A model generated the notes under the pieces. The model was not told where the DNA came from and made no database searches. It worked only from the letters and a program-made list of their open reading frames with translations. Below are positions 16,188 to 25,300 of a stretch of 64,000 nt of DNA, in pieces. A program made the translations under genes and the position numbers. Source of the DNA: Streptomyces rimosus subsp. rimosus (GTDB taxonomy: Bacteria > Actinomycetota > Actinomycetes > Streptomycetales > Streptomycetaceae); contig NZ_JOCQ01000010.1 in assembly GCF_000720725.1 (NCBI RefSeq), forward strand, positions 124,001 to 188,000, read 5' to 3'. Position 1 is the stretch's first letter. The number at the start of each line of letters is the position of its first letter.

Positions 16188-17135
16188 TCAACCGGCCGCT
16201 GAGGGCGTATGTGCACGCAGGGCACGCACGCTCCAGTCCAGTGCCGGCGCCAGGCTCTCCGGCGCGGGCCGGCCGTTGAGCACCGCGAGGAGTTGCAGGT
16301 ACCGGTCCCTGCGCGGGTCGTCCATGCTCTCCAGGTGAGTCGCCAGCCGCCGGCGCAGTCCAGGGTCGTCGGCCCGGCCCACGATGTGCGCATAGTGCGC
16401 TGCCAGGGCCGAGATGACCGGCTCCGCCCGGTGCGTACGCGGATCGATGCCGGCGGCCAGCGCCGGTTCGACCAGGCACCGTACGGCCTCCGCGAGGACA
16501 CGGGGCAGGCCCGTGGTGCCGTCGGGCGCCCGGTCGGTCGCCAGGTCCTGGGCCATTCCCCGCATGCTCGCGCGGAAATCGGCGTCCCGGAACAGGCCCG
16601 CCAGCTCCACCCATGCCTGGATCTGCGCCATCGACGGGTCGTCGGGCAGCTCGGGCGTCAGGGAGGACATGACCGCCGTGAACGCGGGGTGGGTGTCCAG
16701 CCCGTCGAAGACGGTGTCCAGGAACTCACCGGTCAGGCGCCGGCGCTCGTCTTCGGAGAGCGTGGCCAGCTGGTGCATGAGGTCCAGTTCCTCGGGGGTC
16801 GAGCCGCGTTCCGCCGCCGCGATGAGCAGCGACCGCTGCAGGCGCAGCGTCTGGATCTGTACGCCCAGCGCCTCGGCGTGTGTCGCGGCGACCCGGGGCA
16901 GGGAGACCTCCTGGTCGAGGATCTGCCGGACGGTCGGCAGGTCGAGTCCGAGTGCGCGCAGGGTCCGTATGAGGGCCAGCCGGGCGACGGCACCGTTGTC
17001 GTACAGCCGGTATCCGCCCGGGCTGCGGCCGGCCGGCGTCACGATCCCGGAATCGGAATAGAAGCGGATCGCTTTGACCGTGAGGCCGGTTCGCCGGGCC
17101 AGTTCACCGATCGGTATGGAGGTGTCGCCGTTCAT
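16188..17135 (-). CDS. MerR-family regulator with large effector domain
   Basis: A 315-residue protein. The N-terminal MerR helix-turn-helix is canonical (IGELARRTGLTVKAIRFYSDSGIV, then GYRLYDNGAVARLALIRTLRALG). The 200-residue C-terminal part resembles TipAS-like or multidrug-binding effector domains of the larger MerR group. The ATG at 17135 follows GGATGAGG. A perfect 12-bp inverted repeat lies directly upstream, between this gene and the divergent P450. The downstream MFS gene is presumably its target together with itself; the P450 may also be. Confidence 0.92.
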   Translation of the reverse strand: MNGDTSIPIGELARRTGLTVKAIRFYSDSGIVTPAGRSPGGYRLYDNGAVARLALIRTLRALGLDLPTVRQILDQEVSLPRVAATHAEALGVQIQTLRLQRSLLIAAAERGSTPEELDLMHQLATLSEDERRRLTGEFLDTVFDGLDTHPAFTAVMSSLTPELPDDPSMAQIQAWVELAGLFRDADFRASMRGMAQDLATDRAPDGTTGLPRVLAEAVRCLVEPALAAGIDPRTHRAEPVISALAAHYAHIVGRADDPGLRRRLATHLESMDDPRRDRYLQLLAVLNGRPAPESLAPALDWSVRALRAHTPSAAG

Positions 17136-17144
17136 GGCCTCATC

Positions 17145-17173
17145 CTTGTGTCTCCCCCTACGGGAGACACAAG
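17145..17173. promoter_or_regulatory. Perfect 12-bp inverted repeat, MerR operator
   Basis: CTTGTGTCTCCC (17145-17156) and GGGAGACACAAG (17162-17173) flank a 5-bp spacer. The dyad ends 9 bp from the MerR start codon and about 85 bp from the P450 start. MerR proteins bind dyads within the promoter spacer, so this is the expected operator for the merR-MFS operon. Confidence 0.85.
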
Positions 17174-17256
17174 ATTCATGTCGGATGAGGGGCGCCCGCC
17201 TCGCGTCGGCGGGTGCCCCCGGAGCGGAATCGGCCTGTCGGCTAGGAGGCGTGGTC

Positions 17257-18591
17257 ATGCGTATCCCAGGACCTGAACCCCGGGCGGACGGCGGGGTGGG
17301 AGCTGTCGCGGCGGCGGGTGGGCTGCACCGGTATCAGCTGTGGCTGCATGCCGAGTACGGGCCCGTGGTGCGGTTCCAGCTGCCGGGGGCGGAGTCGGCC
17401 GTTTCGGTGGCGGATCCGGTGCTGCTGGAGGCCACCGCGCACATCGACAAGCGGCCGGAGCGGCTGTTCGAGTTTCTGGCGCCGCTGTGTGAGGCGGGCA
17501 ACTTGCAGGTGCTGCCGGCCGAGGAGCACACCCCGTGGCGTCGGGTGCTGCTGTCGGTACTGGCCGGACGGCCTTCGCACGAGCGGCACTTCGGGCGGTT
17601 CACCGAGCTGGCGACATCGCTCGCGGACCGGTGGGCCGGGCAGGGCGGACATGAGCCGGTCGCGTTGCAGAAGGATCTGACCGCGCTGTCGTTGCGGATG
17701 ATCGGCGCGTACGCGTTGGGGGGCGATGCGGCGGATCCGGAGAAGGTCGTCGTGGCCTTCGAGGAGGTGCTGACCGAGTATCTGGGGCGGCTCTATCAGG
17801 TGCCCGTGCCGGGTACGGAGGAGGAGCGTGCGCGGCGGGCGGAGCAGGCCCTCGCCTATCTGCGGGCGACCGTCGACCGGATGGTGGCGGCGCACGGCCC
17901 GGACAGCGGTAGGGACCGGAGCGATCTGATCGGGGCGCTCGTGGCGGCCGGTGAGAGTCCGGCGCGGATCCGTGACACCGTGTTGGTGACGATGCTGGCC
18001 GCGCACCACACGACCGGGGTCGCCGTGTCGTGGACCCTGCATCTGCTGGGGCGCCATCCCGAGGTGGCCGGACGCGTCATCGAGGAGCTGGACCGCGTAC
18101 TCGGTGACCGTACGGTGCCCGACTACGCCGACCTGCGGCGCCTCACGTATCTGGGCATGGTCCTCAAGGAGGCGATGCGGCTGTTCCCGCCCGGTCCGTA
18201 CGGTGCGCGGGAGACGACCGGGGCGCTGGTCCTGGGCGACTACGACATTCCGGCCGGGACGGTGATCTTCTACCCGTTCTGGGCCGTCCACCTGAACCCC
18301 GATCACTGGCCCGAGCCGGAGAGGTTCGTACCCGAGCGGTTCCTCCCGGACGAGGTGGCCAAGCGGCCGAGGCTGGCGTACATCCCGTTCGGGTTCGGGC
18401 CGCGCAGTTGTGAGGGCGCCGCTCTGGCCACGGTCGAGGCCCAGCTGGTCCTGGCCGTGCTGCTCAGGCGCTTGCGGTTCCGGCCCGTGCCGGGGCACGA
18501 GGTGACGCCGGTCGAACGGTTCGTGCTGTGGGCGGCCGACGACATCCGGATGTTCGTGAGCCCGCGGGGCGCGGGGGCGGGGAAGCCGTGA
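17257..18591 (+). CDS. Cytochrome P450 monooxygenase
   Basis: A 444-residue P450. The heme-binding loop FGFGPRSCEGAALA has the axial Cys, with Glu after it where Ile or Leu is more usual. The K-helix ExxR is EAMR, and the I-helix oxygen-activation motif is AAHHTTGVAVSW. The ATG at 17257 follows AGGAGG at ideal spacing. It is divergent from the MerR gene, with the MerR operator in the shared region. No ferredoxin or reductase gene is adjacent, so electrons must come from elsewhere. The fold most resembles bacterial class I P450s that accept hydrophobic substrates; the substrate is unknown. The last codons lie in a 32-bp tandem duplication. Confidence 0.95.
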   Translation: MRIPGPEPRADGGVGAVAAAGGLHRYQLWLHAEYGPVVRFQLPGAESAVSVADPVLLEATAHIDKRPERLFEFLAPLCEAGNLQVLPAEEHTPWRRVLLSVLAGRPSHERHFGRFTELATSLADRWAGQGGHEPVALQKDLTALSLRMIGAYALGGDAADPEKVVVAFEEVLTEYLGRLYQVPVPGTEEERARRAEQALAYLRATVDRMVAAHGPDSGRDRSDLIGALVAAGESPARIRDTVLVTMLAAHHTTGVAVSWTLHLLGRHPEVAGRVIEELDRVLGDRTVPDYADLRRLTYLGMVLKEAMRLFPPGPYGARETTGALVLGDYDIPAGTVIFYPFWAVHLNPDHWPEPERFVPERFLPDEVAKRPRLAYIPFGFGPRSCEGAALATVEAQLVLAVLLRRLRFRPVPGHEVTPVERFVLWAADDIRMFVSPRGAGAGKP

Positions 18592-18632
18592 GCCCGCGGG
18601 GCGCGGGGGCGGGAAAGCCGTGAGTCCGCGGG
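18556..18632 (+). repeat. 32-bp tandem repeat spanning the P450 stop codon
   Basis: Two copies (18556-18587 and 18588-18619, one mismatch) and a partial third (18620-18632) of a GC-rich 32-bp unit beginning GTGAGCCCGCGGGGCGCGGG. The P450 TGA (18589-18591) lies at the start of unit two. Because 32 is not a multiple of 3, the duplication shifts frame and sets where the protein ends. Confidence 0.85.
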
Positions 18633-18650
18633 TCCCCGCCCCCGTACCGC

Positions 18651-19631
18651 TCAGCTCTTCTTCGCCAGGGCCTTCTCGACGTCCGTGAGGACCGCCGCTG
18701 CCGCGAGCGGGCCGCCCGAGCTGTTCCAGGCGGAGCCGTCGATCACCACGACGTGGTGCTTCTCGACGGCCTTGAGCTTGGCGAAGTTCGGTACGGCAGT
18801 GGCCTCCTTGAGGGCCTTGTCGCCCGCGGCCCGGTCGCCGAGCGCGCCGACGAAGAGCCAGTCGCCGTCGATGGTGTCCAGACGCTCCAGGCTCACCGGT
18901 TCGCTGTGGCCGGAACTCGCGCCCTGCTGGCCCTGAGGCCGCTTGAGGCCGAGGGCGGCGAGGGTGTCGCCGACGTGGCCCTTGCCCTTGCCGACCACCG
19001 AGGGCGCGCCGTTCTGCCAGCGGATGACGCTGGTGACCGCACCGGCGTCGGGCCCGAGCCCGTCCTTGACGGTCTTGAGGCGGCTGTCGAAGGTGGTGAG
19101 CCACTTCTCACCGTCCGCCTTCTTGCCGAGGGCGTCGGCGGTCGCGGTGAAGGCGTCCCGCCAGGGGGCGTTCAGCTTGGCGGTGAGCACGGTGGGGGCG
19201 ATGCGGCGGAGCTTGTCCTGTACGCGCTTGGCGCCCACCGTCTCGTCGAGCAGGATCAGGTCCGGGCGCAGGGCGGCGAGCTTGTCCAGGTCGGGTTCGG
19301 CGGTGTTGGCGACGATCTCGGCGGACCCGGCCTTGGGGGCGAGGTAGCCGGCCACGCCGGACTGGCCGCGGCCGCTGGTGGCGCCGATCGGCCGGGTGCC
19401 GAGGGCGAGCGCGGCGTCGAGGGTGGGCTCGCTGAGCGTGACCACCTTCTCGGGGGCGGCGGGCACCTTCACCTTCTCGCCGTTGGCGTCCGTGACGGTA
19501 CGGGTGCCGGAGCCACCCGCCTTGCCGTCGGCGCCGTCCTTGCCGCCGTCGGCTCCGTCCCCGCAGCCGGCGAGGGTCAGGGCGCCGGCCAGGGCGACGG
19601 CGAGCAGGGCGGCGGGTCGGCGGTAACGCAT
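18651..19631 (-). CDS. Iron-siderophore ABC transporter substrate-binding lipoprotein (FecB/FepB type)
   Basis: A 326-residue lipoprotein with signal peptide and lipobox LTLAGC (Cys about residue 23), followed by a Gly/Asp/Lys-rich linker. The two-lobed periplasmic-binding fold of the Fe3+-siderophore family is recognisable (VTLSEPTLDAALALGTRPIG, then LAALRPDLILLDETVG). It is the last gene of an operon: glycosyltransferase, esterase, then this gene 35 bp later. It would capture the ferric (glyco)siderophore at the cell surface and pass it to FecCD permeases such as those at 29601-31732. The operon starts at the iron box 22331-22349. Confidence 0.93.
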   Translation of the reverse strand: MRYRRPAALLAVALAGALTLAGCGDGADGGKDGADGKAGGSGTRTVTDANGEKVKVPAAPEKVVTLSEPTLDAALALGTRPIGATSGRGQSGVAGYLAPKAGSAEIVANTAEPDLDKLAALRPDLILLDETVGAKRVQDKLRRIAPTVLTAKLNAPWRDAFTATADALGKKADGEKWLTTFDSRLKTVKDGLGPDAGAVTSVIRWQNGAPSVVGKGKGHVGDTLAALGLKRPQGQQGASSGHSEPVSLERLDTIDGDWLFVGALGDRAAGDKALKEATAVPNFAKLKAVEKHHVVVIDGSAWNSSGGPLAAAAVLTDVEKALAKKS

Positions 19632-19666
19632 CGGGGGTGCTCCTTGGGTGTGCGGAAGGGATGGGG

Positions 19667-21028
19667 TCAGTGGGGTCTGCTGGCCGAGGAGGTGCCGGTG
19701 GGTGCCGGTGGGGCTCCCGGCCCGAGGAGGGCGATCAGCCCCTGGGCCAGGGCGATGGACCAGCAGGCATAGTCGTGGCCGCCGTTGAAGTCGGTGCCGG
19801 TGACGGTGTGGCCGCTGTCCCGGAGGGATCGGCGCAGGTCACGGGTCTGTTCGAGCATGCCCCACTCGTGGAGCCCGACGTCCAGGTGCAGCCGCAGTCC
19901 GCGCGGCGCCCCTTCGGCGTAGCGCCGGGTGATCCACGCCGTCTCCCCGGCCTGCTCGCCCGGCGGGTGCCACCACAGGGAAGCGGACTGGGACAGGACG
20001 TTGCCGAAGCGGTGCGGCGCGGCGTACCCGGCGTACAGGGCGGTGAGCCCGCCCAGGCTCTGGCCCGCGACGACCGTCCGCGCCGGGTCCGTACCGACCG
20101 GCAGATGTCCGGCGGCCCAGGGCAGCAGTTCCCCGGCGAGGAATTCGACGTACGCCGAGTGGCCGCCGAACTCCCGGGCGCGGGTGGCGTTGTCGACGGC
20201 GTGCGGGGCGAGCACCGTCAGCGGCGGGACCGCGCCGTCGGCGATCAGGCCGTCCAGGATGTCTTCCAGGCGCAGCTGGCCGAACCACATGTCGCCGTCG
20301 AGGAGGACGAGGGTGTGCCCGTCGGCGCGCCCCGCTTCCGGCACGGCCGGCTCGTACGTCCACACCTCGCGTTCCCCGCCGAGCACCGCGCTGGGCACCC
20401 GGTGGAGCCGGACCGTACCGCGCGGCGTGCCGGGCCGCGGAGGGACGGGCCAGGGGCGGGCAGGGGCGTCCGGGAGCTCGAAGACGGAGCCGGGCGGGCC
20501 GTGCCAGCGGGTGGCGATGGTGTGGGGGTTGAGGGGGTCGCGGACGCCGGTGGCGGCCAGCCGTCCGAGGTCGCCGGGCGGCCGCCCCTCGGCGTCGGGG
20601 GCGATGCGGTACGAGCCGCGGTGGTCGGCGCGCAGGCGGTAGGTCAGGTGCCACACATCCGTACCGGGCAGGTGCCGCATCAGGCTCGTGGTGAGGTCGG
20701 TACGGTCCATCAGCCGGTTGACCAGCAGCAGCACCTGACGGGTCGCGGTGTCGCCGCGCCACAGGAAGGTGACGGCGCGGTGCCGGGGGTCGCCGTCGAG
20801 CGGTTCGACCAGTGGGGTGCCGGTGGCCGCCGCCTCGGCCCAGAACCGGGCCAGTTCGGCGGCGTGCGCGCGGGGTGAGCCGGCCTCGGCCAGCTCGGTG
20901 GCCAGGCGGGTCAGTCGCGGGCTCTCCGCGGTCTCGGCCGGGTGGGGCCGGGGCGTACGGGGTGGTGTGGCCGGGGTTGCCGAGGCGATGGGGACAGCGC
21001 TTGCGGTACCCACCGCGCCTTCCGTCAC
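19667..21028 (-). CDS. Enterobactin/salmochelin-type siderophore esterase (Fes/IroD family), copy 1
   Basis: A 453-residue cytoplasmic esterase of the Fes family, which hydrolyses the serine trilactone of ferric enterobactin-like siderophores to release iron. The N-terminal Fes domain contains VTFLWRGDTATRQVLL and SLMRHLPGTDVWHLTYRLRA. The C-terminal alpha/beta hydrolase has the nucleophile elbow AGQSLGGLTALYAG and catalytic His in FNGGHDYACW. The GTG at 21028 follows GAGGGGG and lies 9 bp after the glycosyltransferase stop. Placement between an IroB-like glycosyltransferase and a FecB-like receptor argues that the substrate is the glycosylated siderophore, the IroD role. Confidence 0.92.
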   Translation of the reverse strand: MTEGAVGTASAVPIASATPATPPRTPRPHPAETAESPRLTRLATELAEAGSPRAHAAELARFWAEAAATGTPLVEPLDGDPRHRAVTFLWRGDTATRQVLLLVNRLMDRTDLTTSLMRHLPGTDVWHLTYRLRADHRGSYRIAPDAEGRPPGDLGRLAATGVRDPLNPHTIATRWHGPPGSVFELPDAPARPWPVPPRPGTPRGTVRLHRVPSAVLGGEREVWTYEPAVPEAGRADGHTLVLLDGDMWFGQLRLEDILDGLIADGAVPPLTVLAPHAVDNATRAREFGGHSAYVEFLAGELLPWAAGHLPVGTDPARTVVAGQSLGGLTALYAGYAAPHRFGNVLSQSASLWWHPPGEQAGETAWITRRYAEGAPRGLRLHLDVGLHEWGMLEQTRDLRRSLRDSGHTVTGTDFNGGHDYACWSIALAQGLIALLGPGAPPAPTGTSSASRPH

Positions 21029-21036
21029 GCGCCCCC

Positions 21037-22197
21037 TCACGTCGCGCCCTCCGCCATAGCCAGTTCCACCAGCCGGTGCACCGTGTCCGCCGGGCTGGGC
21101 ATGGCGGCCATTTCCTCGGCCGTCTCGCGGGCGGCGGTGGCCAGTGCCTCGTCCTCCAGGAGGCGCCGGACCAGCTCGCGGCCGGGGCGGTCGGGGCCCG
21201 CGAGGGCGGACGGGTCCGGCGGGACCAGGCCGCAGCCGCGGGCCTGGACCGCCGCCGCGTTGGCCGGCCGGTCGGCGCCCTCGCCGAGGACGAGCTGCGG
21301 CAGGCCGGAGTCCAGGGCGGTGAGGGTGGTGCCGGCGCCGCCGTGGTGGATGGTGGCGTCGCTGCCGGCGAGCAGCGCGCCGAGCGGGGTCCACTCCACG
21401 GGGCGTACGTTCTCGGGCAGCGGGCCGAGCCCGGTCAGGTCGGCGCCGCCGAGCGCGAGGACGAACTCGGCATCGGTGACGCGCGCGGCGTCGATGACCC
21501 ACTCGATGGGCGAGACGCCGTCCACGACCGGGCGGACCGTGCCGAGGGTGACCGCGATCCGGGGGCGTTTGCGCGCGCCGAAGAGCCAGTGGGGCAGTTC
21601 GCCGCCGCCGTTGTACGGGACGTAGCGCAGGTAGCGGCGGTGCGGCTCGGCGGTGACGCTCATGCCGGGCGGGGTCACGTCGAGCCAGGCGGCGACCGGT
21701 CCGGGCCCGCCGAGGCCGTGGCGGGCGTACCCGTCGGCGAGCGCGTCGTTCATCATCGCGACGTGCCGGCCGGTGTGGCCGAAGCCGACCGCGTGCAGGA
21801 CCGAGGGGATGCCGAGCGCGGCGGCCACGAGCTGGCCGGCCACTCCGTTGGGGGTGTGCACGACGAGGTGGGGGCGCCAGTGGCGAGCGATGTCGACCAT
21901 GGTGTCGGCCATCTCGTCGCTGAAGAAGGAGAAGCCCTTGCCCTTGGGCGGGGTGTTCTTCTCCCCCGGGGCCGGCGGCTTGCCCTGCCGCCCCTTCTCC
22001 ATGGCGGTGTACAGGGCGTCGGGGTCGATGCCGGGCGCGCAGTCGACGGCCGGCAGTCCGGCCGCGGCAGCGTGGCCGACGGCCCGTCCGCAGGTGGCGA
22101 CGAGGACCTCGTGGCCCGCGGCGCGGAACGCCTGGGCCAGCGGGACCATCGGGTAGAGCAGCCCGAAGAAGGGCGGCCCGGCGAACAGGACACGCAT
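21037..22197 (-). CDS. IroB-like glycosyltransferase (enterobactin C-glycosyltransferase family)
   Basis: A 386-residue GT-B enzyme of family GT1. It shares with my recollection of E. coli/Salmonella IroB a string of blocks: MRVLFAGPPFFGLLYP, FSFFSDEMAD, HWRP, VGFGHT, LDVTPPGMS, YVPYNGG, TLGTVRPVVDG and IHHGGAGTTLTAL (donor site), then GADRPANA. IroB C-glucosylates the catechol rings of enterobactin with UDP-glucose. A linked rmlABDC set suggests that the donor here is a dTDP-sugar. The ATG at 22197 has CAGG upstream; a TTG at 22203 with GGAGG at better spacing is equally possible. It is the first gene of an operon with esterase and receptor, divergent from the exporter across an iron box. 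Macrolide glycosyltransferases are the more distant alternative. Confidence 0.92.
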   Translation of the reverse strand: MRVLFAGPPFFGLLYPMVPLAQAFRAAGHEVLVATCGRAVGHAAAAGLPAVDCAPGIDPDALYTAMEKGRQGKPPAPGEKNTPPKGKGFSFFSDEMADTMVDIARHWRPHLVVHTPNGVAGQLVAAALGIPSVLHAVGFGHTGRHVAMMNDALADGYARHGLGGPGPVAAWLDVTPPGMSVTAEPHRRYLRYVPYNGGGELPHWLFGARKRPRIAVTLGTVRPVVDGVSPIEWVIDAARVTDAEFVLALGGADLTGLGPLPENVRPVEWTPLGALLAGSDATIHHGGAGTTLTALDSGLPQLVLGEGADRPANAAAVQARGCGLVPPDPSALAGPDRPGRELVRRLLEDEALATAARETAEEMAAMPSPADTVHRLVELAMAEGAT

Positions 22198-22330
22198 CGA
22201 CAACCTGCTTTCCTCCCCGACGGGCCGTCAGGCGGCGCCCGGGGGACGGGTGGTGCGGCAATGTGGCGTGGGACGGCGGGTCACCCGGCGGGTGTGGGGC
22301 AGGTCACGTGACCGGGGTGGCGACCCGTAC

Positions 22331-22349
22331 TAAGGTAAGCCTAAGCTAA
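22331..22349. promoter_or_regulatory. Iron box (IdeR/DmdR operator), bidirectional
   Basis: TAAGGTAAGCCTAAGCTAA matches the DmdR/IdeR consensus TTAGGTTAGGCTAACCTAA at 15 of 19 positions. It lies 4 bp before the exporter GTG and 133 bp from the glycosyltransferase start, so one operator can silence both operons when iron is plentiful. It covers a TAAGCT (22342-22347) placed like a -10 box for a leaderless exporter mRNA. Confidence 0.88.
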
Positions 22350-22353
22350 CCAC

Positions 22354-25300
22354 GTGCTCAGCAGATCAACAACGTCCCCCGGCTGGCTGCGCAGGCTCGG
22401 TGCCGCGTGCCGCCACCATCCGCGACTGCTCTTCGCGGTCGCCGTGAGTTCCGTGTGCGGTACGGGACTTGAGGCGGTCGGACCGCTTCTGGCCCGGCTC
22501 GGTGTCGACGACGCCGTGGCCGGGCACACCGGCCGCATCGGCTGGCTGGCCGCCGCGATGGCGGGCCTGGCCCTGGTCCAGTTCGGCGCCGAGTTCACCC
22601 GCCGGTACGCCGCCGGGAAACTCGCCCTCGGCGTCCAGCACCGGCTGCGTACCGAGGTGTTCGACTCCCTCCAGCGGCTGGACGGCGTCAAACAGGACGC
22701 GCTGCGCACCGGCCAGGTGGTCTCCCGCGCCAACAGCGACCTGACGCAGGTGCAGATCATGCTCGGGATGCTGCCGATCCCGCTGGGCACCTCGGCCCTC
22801 TTCCTCGTCGCCATCGGCGCGATGCTGTGGCTGTGCGCCCCGCTCGCCCTGGTCGCACTGACCGTGGTGCCCGCCACCGCGTGGGCCGCCGCCCGCAGCC
22901 GGGCCCGGCTGGTCCCCGCCACCCGCGACGCGCAGGCGGGCGCGGCGCACCTCGCCGAGCAGGTCGAGGAGGCCGTCACCGGCGTCCGGGTGGTCAAGGG
23001 CTTCGGCCAGGAGGACCGCGAAGTGGGCCGGCTGGCCCGCGCGGCCCGCAGCCTGTTCGGACGGCGGATGCGGGTGGCCCGCATCCAGGCCGGCGCCACC
23101 GCCACGCTCGCGGCGCTGCCCGCGCTCGGCCAGGTCGGTGTCCTCGCGTTTGGCGGCTGGCTGGCGCTGCGCGGCACGATCGGTCCCGGCACCTTCCTCG
23201 CCTTCGCCGCCTACCTGGCCCTGCTGGCCGGACCGGCCCGGCTGTTCGCGAGCTTCCTGGTCACCGCCCAGCAGGCGCGCGCCGCCGCCGAGCGGGTCTA
23301 CGAACTCATCGACGCCCGGCCCGACATCACCGAACCGTCCGCCCCGGTCGCCCTGCCCGACGGGCCGGCCGGCCTGGAACTGCGCGACGTCCGCTTCGGG
23401 TACGCGCCCAGCGACCCGGTGCTCGACGGCCTGTCCCTGACCGTACGGCCCGGGGAAACCCTGGCGCTGGTCGGCCCGTCTGGCTCCGGCAAGTCCACCG
23501 TCTCGCTGCTGCTCCCCCGCTTCTACGACCCGCAGAGCGGCTCCGTACACGTCGGCCCGCCCGGCGCGGCCCCCGACGTACGCGACCTGTCGCTCACGGA
23601 CCTCCGCTCCACCCTCGGCGTGGTCTTCGAAGAACCCTTCCTGTTCTCCTGCTCGGTCCGCGACAACATCGCCTACGGCCGGCCGGACGCCACCGATGCG
23701 CAGGTCAGGGCGGCTGCCGAGGCCGCCGAGGCACACGAGTTCATCGAGGCGCTGCCGGACGGCTACGCCACCGCGGTCGGCGAGCGCGGCCTGACCCTGT
23801 CCGGCGGGCAGCGGCAGCGCCTGGTGCTGGCCCGCGCCCTGCTGGCCGACCCGCGGGTGCTGATCCTGGACGACGCGACCTCCGCCGTGGACGCCGGTAC
23901 GGAGGCCGCCATCCACCGCACCCTGCGCGCCGTCACCGGCGACCGTACGACCCTGCTGATCGCACACCGCCGCTCCACCCTCCAGCTCGCCGACCGCATC
24001 GCCGTCCTCGACGAGGGCCGCGTGGTGGACACCGGCACCCAGGAGGAGCTGACCGAGCGCTGCGCACTGTTCCGCGAGCTGCTGGCCGGGCCCGGCGACT
24101 CCCTCGACGTACGGGTCACCGCCGCCCCGGACGCCACCGACCGGGGCGTCACCCCGGAGCTGTGGCCGGAGCCCCCGGCCGGTGCGGCCCCGGACGCCGC
24201 GGCGGACGAGACCGCCGAGGACCCGCGCCTGGACGAGGCCCGGCTGCGCGCCCCCGACCCCGACGCCCGCTTCCGGCGGCTGCTCGCGCCCGTACGCGCC
24301 GCCCTGCTGCTCGGCCTGCTGCTCGTCGTCGCCGACTCCCTCGCCTCCCTCGCGCTGCCCCTGCTCGTACGGCACGGTCTGGACGCCGGGGTCGGCGCGG
24401 GCGACGGCGCCGTGCTCGCCGCCACCGCCCTGATCGCGCTGCTCGTCGTCGCGGCCGGCTGGGGCGTGCTGACCTGTCAGGCGCGTGTCACCCGGCGGGC
24501 CGGGGAGCGGGTGCTGTACGGACTGCGGGTGAAGACCTTCGCCCATCTCCAGCGACTCGGGCTGGACTTCTACGAGCGGGAACGCGGCGGCCAGATCATG
24601 ACCGCCATGGTCAACGACATCGACGCGCTCTCCGCCTTCCTCCAGACCCATCTGCTGACCTCCGTCGCCGCCCTGGCCACGCTGTGCGGCGCCGTCGTGG
24701 CGATGCTCGCCGTCGACCTGCCGCTGGCCCTGACCGCGCTCGCCCTCGTCCCGCTGATCGCGGTGGCCACCGCTGTCTTCTGGCGGCTGTCATCGGCGGC
24801 GTACACCGACGCGCGCAAGCGCATCGGCGAGGTCAACTCCAGCCTCCAGGAGAACGTCTCGGGGCTGCGTGTGGCCCAGGCGCAGACCCGCGAGAGTGAG
24901 ACGGCCGAGGCGTTCGGCAAGCTCTCCGAGAACTACCGCGCCGCCCGGCTGCGGGCCCAGCGCTACGCCGCCGTGTACTTCCCGTGCGTCAACCTCACCG
25001 CCGAACTCGCCAAGGCCGCCGTACTGCTGACCGGTGCGTACCGCGTCGCGGACGGCGCCCTCAGCCCCGGCGTCCTGGTCGCGTTCACGCTCTTCCTCGG
25101 CATGTTCTTCTCCCCGATCCAGCAGCTGTCGCTCGCCTTCGACAGCTACCAGCAGGCCTCGGTCGGCCTGCGCCGCACCCTGGCCCTGCTGCGCGTGACG
25201 CCTTCCGTACGGCCCGCCGCCGCGCCGGAGCCCGTACCGGACCGGCTGCGCGGCGCGATCGAGCTGCACGAGGTCACCCACCGCTACCCGGGTGCCGAGC

